Source of the DNA: JAEUHM01 sp964538625
GTDB lineage: Bacteria > Verrucomicrobiota > Verrucomicrobiia > Verrucomicrobiales > Verrucomicrobiaceae
Length of the DNA: 64,000 bases
NCBI GenBank assembly: GCA_964538625.1
Contig: CAZIGH010000002.1
Coordinates: 123,041 to 187,040 of the forward strand
Reading direction: 5' to 3'
Part shown: in pieces, positions 47,124 to 56,100 of the stretch
Numbering within the stretch: position 1 is the first letter of the stretch
How the letters are laid out: each line of letters opens with the position of its first letter
The notes under the pieces: generated by a model
Told to the model about the DNA's origin: nothing
Seen by the model: the letters and a program-made list of their open reading frames with translations, nothing else
Database searches by the model: none
Made by a program: the position numbers and the translations under genes

Positions 47124-50100
47124 TCAAGGGGCGGTGACGGTGACTTTGGTTAGGTGGGCTTTTTTGCCGCTGTGGGTCATGACGGGGAAGGGGAGGGTGA
47201 GGGCGTCCACGGTGCCGTTGCTGGCGACGAGGGTGGGTGTTGCGGTGTTGGTCTGCCAGTGGAGGAGGTCATCGCTGAAGTGGACGGTGTAGTTCATGCC
47301 GAGGCTGCTGAAGCTGGTGAGGCGGGGATAGAGCAAGAGCATTCCGGGCCCGTTTGGATTCGGGATGATGGTTGGCTTTCCGGGGGCGATGATGATGCTG
47401 CCACTGATTTCCATGGGGTCGGATGTGGGGAGGGTGGGGCTGAGGCCGTAGGAGAACTCCAGGAGGTTGGCTATGCCGTCGCCGTCTGGATCGGCATTTG
47501 GGTCTGCGGTGATGCTGTTGGCGGCAGCCCAGTCCATGAAGGGGGTGGTGCTGGTGAAGGTGATTTGGTAGGTTTTGGTGACGGCGAGGTTCTGCGAGGT
47601 GACGACGACGTTGATGGTGCTGCCGCTGCTGACACTGACGGGTCCGCTGGGGCTGCCGGAGGTGACTGGGACGCTGTTGACGGTGACGCTGGCACCCGGC
47701 TCTGCTAGGGTGGGAGTGAAGATGGTGCTGGTGACGCCGACTGGCAGGCGGCTGCTGTATTGGGTGGTGGTGGGGTCGAATGCGGGGAAGAGGCTGCCGG
47801 TGCTGACGGTGAGTGACTGGAGGTCTGCGATGGCGTAGCTGATGCTCGCTTGCGTGACGGGGGTGTTGTGCCACACAGGGCGTGCTCCTGTTTGGGCGGC
47901 GAAGAGCTTGACCTGGCCCGGGCCGGTGATGGTGAGCTGGTTGCCGCTGAGGCTGGCCGGGCCGCTGACGTAGTAGTCCACTGGCAGGCCGCTGGTGGCG
48001 GTGGCGTTGAGGGTGACGGGGACGTTGTAGGCTGGGATGGTGACTCCGGGGAAGGTGATGGTCTGGGTGGTGATGCCGGGGTGGGCGTAGTCGAAGAGGG
48101 AGTTTACCCTGGCGGCGCTGGTGGTCTGGTAGTCGGCATTCGAACCGAAGCCCCAAAGAGTGCCGTCGCTGCTCTGGATGAGAGTGTGGACGGCATACCC
48201 ATGGCCGAGCTTGGACCAGATGGAGTGGCCGCCCAGGATGATTTGGGGGCTGGAGATGACGGTGCTGTGGCCGCTTTGAGCGTAGAAGGAGCCACCCCAT
48301 CCGAAGGCGGTGCCGTTGGTGCGGAGAGCCAGGGTGTGATCCAGCTCGGCATCAATCTCCGCCCAGTCTGTGGCGCTGCCGATTTGGACGGGGCTGAGGC
48401 GGTTGGTGGTGGTGCCGTCGCCAAGTTGGCCGGTGGAGTTGAGACCCCAGGCCCAGAGGGTGCCGTTGGAGCGGAGGGCGAGGGTGCAGTTGGTCCCGGC
48501 GGAGATCTTGGTCCATACGGCGGCACCGGAGAGCTGAACGGGTGAGGTGTGCGAGGCGAAGCTTCCATTTCCCAACTGGCCGGAGGTGTTGCCGCCCCAG
48601 GTCCAGAGGGTGCCGTTGGTCTTGAGCGCGACGCTGTGGAGTTCTCCGGCCTCGACGTCTGCCCAGTCATTTGCGGTTCCGATGCGTACGGGGGTGAGGC
48701 GGTTGGTGGTGGTGCCGTCTCCCAGTTGGCTGCTGGAGTTGAGGCCCCAGGCCCAGAGGCTGCCGTCTGTCTGGATGCCGAGGGCGTGGTTGAGTCCTCC
48801 GGCCACCTTGGCCCAGGTGGCGGTGCCGATGCGGGTGAATGCGGAACGCGTGACGGTGGTGCCGTCGCCTAGCTGGCCGTTGCTGTTGAGTCCGGCGGCC
48901 CAGAGGCTGCCATCTGTCTTCAGGGCGAAGGTGAAGGCTTGGCCGGTGGAGAGGGTCTGCCAGTCGGTGTCCGTGCCGATCTGTATGGGCATGGGACGCC
49001 TTGTGCTGGTGCCGTCTCCGTGGACGTTGACGTTGGAACCCACGGCCCAGAGGGTGCCGTCTTGCTTGATGAAATGGCTGTACCACGTGCCTGCGGAGAA
49101 GGATTTCACGCCGCCGGTGGCGATGGGCACGGGGTTGACGTCTGGGTAGGCGAGCTGGCCGCGATCATTGCCACCGGCGCTCCAGAGGGTGCCGTTGCTG
49201 CGGATGGCGAGACTGTGGTGGGGACCGGCGGAGACGGCGGTCCAGTTGGATTCGGTGCCGACGCGGGTGGGTACGCGGCGGGTGGAGCGGTCTCCATGAC
49301 CTTGAGGGCCTGCGCCGGAGACTCCGCCCCAGGACCAGAGGCTGCCGTCTGCGCGGATGGCCAAGGCGTGCTCGTTTCCACCGGCGATCTCAAGCCAGAT
49401 GGTGCTGCTGATGAGTGTGGGGACGCTGCGGTTGGTGGTGGTATTGTCACCAAGGGTGGAGTTGGTGTTGTTGCCCCAGGCGTAAAGGGCGAAGTCGAGA
49501 AGGGCGAAGCTGGAGTTGGATGCGCAGGCGATTTTGGTCCAGGTGGTGTTGCTGCCGACCTGGGTGGGAACGAGTAGGTCGGTGGTGTTGCCCTGGCCGA
49601 GTTGGCTGCTGCTGTTGAGGCCCCAAGACCAGAGGGTTCCATCCGTGCGCCGCGCCAGGGCGTGGGATGCACCGGCGGCGACGGCTGCCCATGTGGTGGC
49701 GGTGCCGACTTGGGTGGGGCTGGTGCGGGTGGTGGTGTCGTTGAGGCCGAGCTGGCCGCTGACATTGCTGCCCCAAGCCCAGAGGGTGCCATCTGTGCGG
49801 CGGGCGATGACGAAACTGGCTCCTGCTGCGACTTCAGCCCATGTGGTGGCGGTGCCAACTTGGGTGGGAATGCTCAACTGGGTGGTGTTCCCGTGACCGA
49901 GCTGGCCGCTTGAGTTCCCGCCCCAGCTCCAGAGGGTGCCGTCGGTGCGGATGGCGATGGTGAAGTTGGCGCCTACTGCGGCGCTGGCCCAGTTGGTGGC
50001 GGTACCTATTTTGACGGGGGCGTGGGCGTCTGTGGTGCTGCCGTTGCCGATTTGTCCGTTGGAGTTTCCGCCCCAGGCCCAGAGGGTGCCGTCAGCTTTG

Positions 50101-53100
50101 ATGCCGATGCCGTGGTTGGCCTGGCTGCCGACCGCGAGTTTGGTGAAGGTGCCCTCTGCTACGGTGAAGGTGCGGTAGAGATCCGGCGCTGGGTCGTAAC
50201 CGCTGCCGCCGGGCTGGGAGATGCGGATGGTGACGGCTCCTCCGCTGCTGGATGGGGTGAAGGTACTGCCAGTGACGGTGCCTCCAGTGCCGCCTGCGAC
50301 GGTGTAGGTGACGGGCAGGCCGCTGGTGGAGAGGTAGGATAGGGTGAATGGGCCTTGGCTGACAAAGCGGGTCACGGGCAGGTCTGGCCCGCTGATGGTC
50401 TGGCCGGGGCCGGGTATGGCTACGGCGTTGGCGCTGAGGAGAAGGAGGAAGGGGCTCTCATCCGGATCATTGTTGGGCAGGGTGAGGGTGACCGTGCGTG
50501 TGCCGAGTGCCAGGGGGCGGCAGTGGATGGTAAAGGTGGTGCTCTGTCCGCCGGAGAGGGTGGTGGCCATGCCTGTGGTGACGAGGGTGTAGGAGGCGGT
50601 GTCAGGACCAGACAGGGAAGGGGTGCCGAGGGTGATGGTGGAGGCTGGGGTGATGTTGCGCACTGTGAAAGTGTAGGTCTGGGTGCTGGCCATGGAGATG
50701 TCACCAAGCGGGAAGGGCTGGCCGGTGGTGGCTTCTGGGCCGCCTGTGAGCTCGATGGCTATATCTCGCTGGAGGGTGGTGAAGTTGGAGATGCTGCTGG
50801 TGGCGGTGCCGCCGATGCTGCTGACGAGGGCGCGGTAGTAGTAGGTGGTGTTTTCCTGAAGGCCGGTGAGGGTAAAGGCTGCGCTGGTGCTGGTGGCGGA
50901 GGAGCCGAGGACCTGGGGGGTGGTGGAGGTGAAGGTGGTGAGGTCGGGGTCGGTGCCGTATTCGAAGAGGTAGGTGGTTAGCAGTTGATTGGGGTTGGCG
51001 GTGACCTCTAGCCGGACGCCGGAGCCGGTGACTTGGGAGTGCGTTACGGTTGTGACGGTGGGGCCTACGGGAATGCCGAGGACGAGTTCGACGGGCGGAG
51101 CGGCATCCCAGGCATTTTCATCCCCCGGCTGCCAGGCGACTACGACGATCGGCGCACCTGCGGGTCCGGTGGGGTTGATTTGATCTCCGGAAATCGTGGC
51201 CTGTCCGGAGACGAGGGCGAGTTGCACGGGCAGGCCGCTGGTGGCAGTGATGCGGTAAGGGCCGGTGCCGACCGGGGTGGTATTGATGCTCTGGGGACTG
51301 AGTCCTGGCACGACGGGCGCTGGTAGGCGGTAGTCTCTGCCTGCTTCGCCGGTGCGGAAGTTGGCGGAGTTGCCGCCCGCCCAGAAGCTGCCGTCATTTC
51401 GCAGGAAAAGGTTGTGATAGCCGGAGGGTATGGCTTGCAGCCAGCCGGAGGTGGGGGCGATGGTCTGGGGTGAGCTGGCGTTGGCGGTGGAGCCGTTCAT
51501 GAGCTGGCCGTAGAGACCCTCTCCCCAGACTAGCACGGAGCCGTCCAGGTGGATTCCTAGGATGTGGTTGGCTCCGGCGCGGACGCTACGCCAGCCTGTC
51601 GCGGGTACGATGGAGAATGTGAGGGTGGAGCCGAATGTGCCGTTGCCCAAGACGCCGGTGGCACCGCTGCCAGCAACCCAGAGGGTGCCGTTGGTTTTGC
51701 GTGCCACAGTGAAGTTGACCCCTGCATCCACTTCTGCCCAGTCGTTGTCCGTGCCCACACGGACGGGTGAGAGTTGGGAGGTGGTGTTGCCAAGCCCGAG
51801 CTGTCCGGAGGAGTTGAAGCCCCAGGTCCAGAGGCTGCCGTCTTGCCGAATGCCAGCGGAGTGGGTGGAGCCGGCTGCGACGCTGCGCCAGGTGTTGGCG
51901 CTCCCGATTTGGACTGGGGCGTTGCGCTGGACGGTGGTGCCATCACCCAGTCTGCCGTTACCGTTGCTGCCCCAGGCCCAGAGGGTGCCGTCGGTCTTGA
52001 TGGCGAGGGTGTGAAACCCTCCGCCATCGATGGTAGCCCAGTCTGTGCTGGTGCTGACTTGCACCGGGGAAGCTCTGGTGGTGGTGGTGCCGTCTCCGAG
52101 CTGGCCGCTGCCGTTGCTACCCCAGGCCCAGAGGGTGCCGTCCTTCCGGATGGCGAGGGAGTGGCTGTCGCCAGCGGCAGCGCTTTGCCAGGTGTTGAGT
52201 GTGCCGATGCGCGTCCAGGAGCGGACGTCGTTGAAGAAGCCATTCCCGAGCTGACCCGAGCCGCCGGAGCCGAGGGCCCAGAGGCTTCCGTCCGTGCGGA
52301 CACCGAGTTGGTGACTGAAACCTGCGGTAAGCTGCTGCCACTGAGCGGCTGAAGCCGGGGCTGCACGAGTGAGAGAACGCGGTTTGGTGCCGACGAGCGG
52401 GTTGCCATGGCCGATGCACCACACGGTGCCGTCACTTTTTCTGAGATAGGTGGCGGACGTGGCGGCGGAGATGGCCACCCAGTCGATGTCTGCGCCGACG
52501 CGGGTGGGTGCGCTGATGTTGGTGGTGTGGCCGAGGCCGAGTTGGCCGGCACCGTTGCTGCCCCAGGCCCAGAGGCTGCCATCGGCCTTCAAGGCGACGA
52601 CGTGTATGCTTCCGGCGGAGATGGCTACCCAGTCGCTGTCTGAGCCGATCTGGACGGGTGTGAGCTGTGAACTGAAGTTTCCTGTGCCGAGCTGCCCGGT
52701 GCTATTGAAGCCCCAGGCCCAGAGGGTGCCGTTGGTTTTTCTGGCTATGGTGAAGTTGGAGCCGCCTGTAACTGCTGCCCAGTCATTGTCGAGGCCGACG
52801 CGGACGGGGGCGGTGCGGTTGGTTGTGTCGCCGAGGCCGAGCTGCCCGCTGCTGTTGAAGCCCCAGGCCCAGAGGCTGCCGTCGTTCTTGATGGCAAGGC
52901 TGTGTGCGACGCCGCTGCCGATGGTGGCCCAGTCGGTGTCTGAGCCGATTTGAACAGCCAGGGTTTTGTTGGTGGTGGTGCCGTCGCCTATCTGGCCGCT
53001 GGAGTTGAAGCCCCAGGCCCAGAGGGTGCCGTTGTTTCGGCGGATGAGGCTGTGGCCGTTGCCTGTGGCTAGGGCGGTGGCTCCGGTGATGCCTAGGACT

Positions 53101-56100
53101 TGGGTGGGTGTGGAACGGGTGGTGGTGGTGCCGTCTCCTACTTGGCCGCTGGCATTGCTGCCCCAGGCCCAGGCGGTGCCGTCGGACTTGATGGCTGAGG
53201 CGAACCCGCTGCCCATGGAGATGGTGGTCCAGCCTGTGGTGGAGGAGGACTGCGCTGGGTATGGCACGGCGTTGCTGCTGCCATTCCCAAGCTGTGACAG
53301 GCTGTTGCTGCCCCAGCCCCAGAGGGTGCCATTGGGTGCCACCGCCAGTGCGGACGAGGAGGACGCACCGCTGTAGATGCCTGTGAACCGAACTCCGGTG
53401 CCAACGGCAAAGGTGGCAAGTGCGTCTGGCGCGGCGAAGAAGAGGTCGTTGCCGGCTTGGCTGGCTTTCAGGGTGACGGCACCAGCACCGGTGACGGTGA
53501 CGACGTTGCCGACTACGGTGGCGGGGCCGGTGACGACGCTCCAGGTGATGGGTAGGCCACCGGTGGAGGTGGCGCTGATGGGGAAGGGGGCGTCGGTCGT
53601 CTCTTTGGGGGTGATGGTGGCGATCTGGATGGTCTGGGGTGCTTTTTCATGGGTGAGGACGATGTCGTTGCCATCTCCTCCGGTGTAGTCCACCCGGAAG
53701 CCGTAGCTGATGCCGTTGAAGGTCATGATGAGGAAGCCGTCCTGTGGGATGCCGGGCAGGGTGCCGTTGATGGGACTGGTGCCGGTGTTGTTGACCAGGG
53801 TGAGGAGGGTGCCGAGTTCCGGAGCGAAGCCCAAGGTGGGGCTGAGCACTACGCCAGTGGCACTGAACCCGCCGACGGTGAGGCCAGTGCTGCCCGGTGC
53901 GGGAAAGGTGACGGCGAGCCCTGCATCTACGGTGAAGGAGAACTGGGTGGGCGGGATGGCGTCCCAGCCGCTTTCATCGCCGAACTGGAAGGCGGAGAAG
54001 GTGACGGTGCCGGAACCGGTGAGGGTGAGTGCGTTTCCGGAGGCGGTGGCTGGGCCTGATTTGACCCGCAGGCCGACGGGCAGGCCTGAGCTGGCGGTGA
54101 GTCGTACGGGAGATTCATACAGCTTGTAGTTGGTGGCTATGGGATCTAGGGTCTGGCCTTGCAGTGGGTAGAGGGTGGAGAGCTGTCTGGGGTCCCTCCC
54201 GCCGCCCATGGTGCGAGAGGTGGCGCTGCCGGCGGTCCAGAAGCTGCCATCGGCTCGGATGGCGGCCAGGGAAGCTGTGCCCATGGCGACGTGGGAGAAG
54301 GAGGGGTCTGCGCAAACGCGGGTGAGGAGGGTCTGGTTGGTGGTCTGTCCGTTGGCTTGCTGGCCGGAGTGGTTAGCTCCACAGGTCCAGATTTCACCGA
54401 GGCTGTTGATGGCGGCGGTGGCTTCGGGCCCTGCGGAGATCTTGACCCAGTTGGTGGCGGTGCCGACTTGCTGGGGGGAGTTGAGGTTGGTGGTGTGCCC
54501 GTGACCTAACTGGCCGCGTGCGTTCCCGCCCCAGGTCCAGAGGGTGCCGTCGGAGCGTAGGGCGACGGCGTGGTCTGTGCCGCAGGCGATGGCTATCCAG
54601 AGGGTGCTAGAGCCGACTTGCACGGGTGTGGGCTGGTTGATGGAGCTGTCACCGAGCTGGCCTACGGTGTTGCTGCCCCAGGCCCAGAGGGTGCCGTTGG
54701 TTTTGAGGCCCAGGGAGAAGTTGCCCCCACAGGCTACGGCTGACCAGTTGGTATCCGTTCCGGTCTGGAACGCGGTGGTGCGGCTGCTGGTGCTGCCATT
54801 GCCGAGTTGGTGAGAGGCGGAGCTGCCCCAGCCCCAGAGGGTGCCATTGGTCTTTACGGCCATGCCGTGGGAGGTGCCGGCAGAGACTTGTTTCCAGTTG
54901 GTGTCGGCACCGATCTGGGTGGGTACGAGTACGGATGTGGTGGTTCCGTTCCCAAGGTTGTAGGCGACGTTGTAGCCCCAGCCCCAGAGGGTGCCGCTGG
55001 TCTTGATGCCGAGGGTGAAGTTGTTGAAGAAGGAGTTCCCGCCGGCCGAGACTTGCTGCCAGTCAAAGGCGGTGCCGATTTGGGTGAGCGTACGGACGTC
55101 CGTGGTGGAGTTGTTTCCGACTTGGCCTGAGCTGTTCATGCCCCAGCCCCAGAGGCTGCGGTTTGACTGGATGGCGACGAAGTGGGTGGATGAGCCGCTG
55201 AGTTGCAGCCAGGAGCTGCTGCCGCTGGAGGCTAGTGCAAGGGAACGGGGAGTGACACCGCTGAAGCCAATGGATTCTCCAGCGACCATGATGACGCCGT
55301 CGGTGCGCAGAGCCACGCTGTGATAGCGGCCCATGGCCATGCTCAGCCAGTTGGTGCCGGCGCCGTAGGGGATGGGAGATGCTGAGGAGTTGAAGGTGCC
55401 ATCTCCAAGCTGGCCGTAGGTGTTGGCTCCCATGACCCAGAGGCTGCCGTCTGCCTTGGAGGCACCGGAGCTGAAGGTGCCAGCGGTGATGCTGGTCCAG
55501 TCGGTGTCGGTGCCGGTTTGGGTGGGGGTGGTGCGGCTGAGGCCGGTGCCGTCTCCGAGTTGGCCGCTGGCGCCACTGCCCCAGCCCCATAGGGTGCCGT
55601 TTGTTTTGAGGGCAAGGGTGTGATTGGAACCCGAAGCGATCTGCGCCCAGTCGGTGGCGGTGCCGATTTTCACGGGGCTGTTGGACTGGGTGGTGGTGCC
55701 ATCTCCGAGTTGGCCGCTGGTATTTGATCCCCAAGCCCAGAGTTCTCCGAGGGCATTGAGGGCCACGGTGTGACTGACGCCGCAGGAGACCTTGACCCAG
55801 TTGGTGGCGCTACCCACTTGGGTGGGTGTGCTGACGCTGATCGTTCCACCGTGACCGAGCTGACCCGAACTGTTCAATCCCCAGGTCCAAAGGGTGCCAT
55901 TGGAGCGAACGGCGGCGGAGTGCGTGGTGCCGGCACTGATGGCTGTCCATGTGAAGCCGATTCCGATTTGCACGGGTGAGGTGCGTGTGGTGAGCATGCC
56001 ATCGCCTATCTGGCCGGAGCTGCTGGAACCCCAGGACCAGAGGGTGCCGTCGGAGCGGAGGGCGAGGCCGTGATCTCCGCCTGCGGCGACATCGGTCCAG

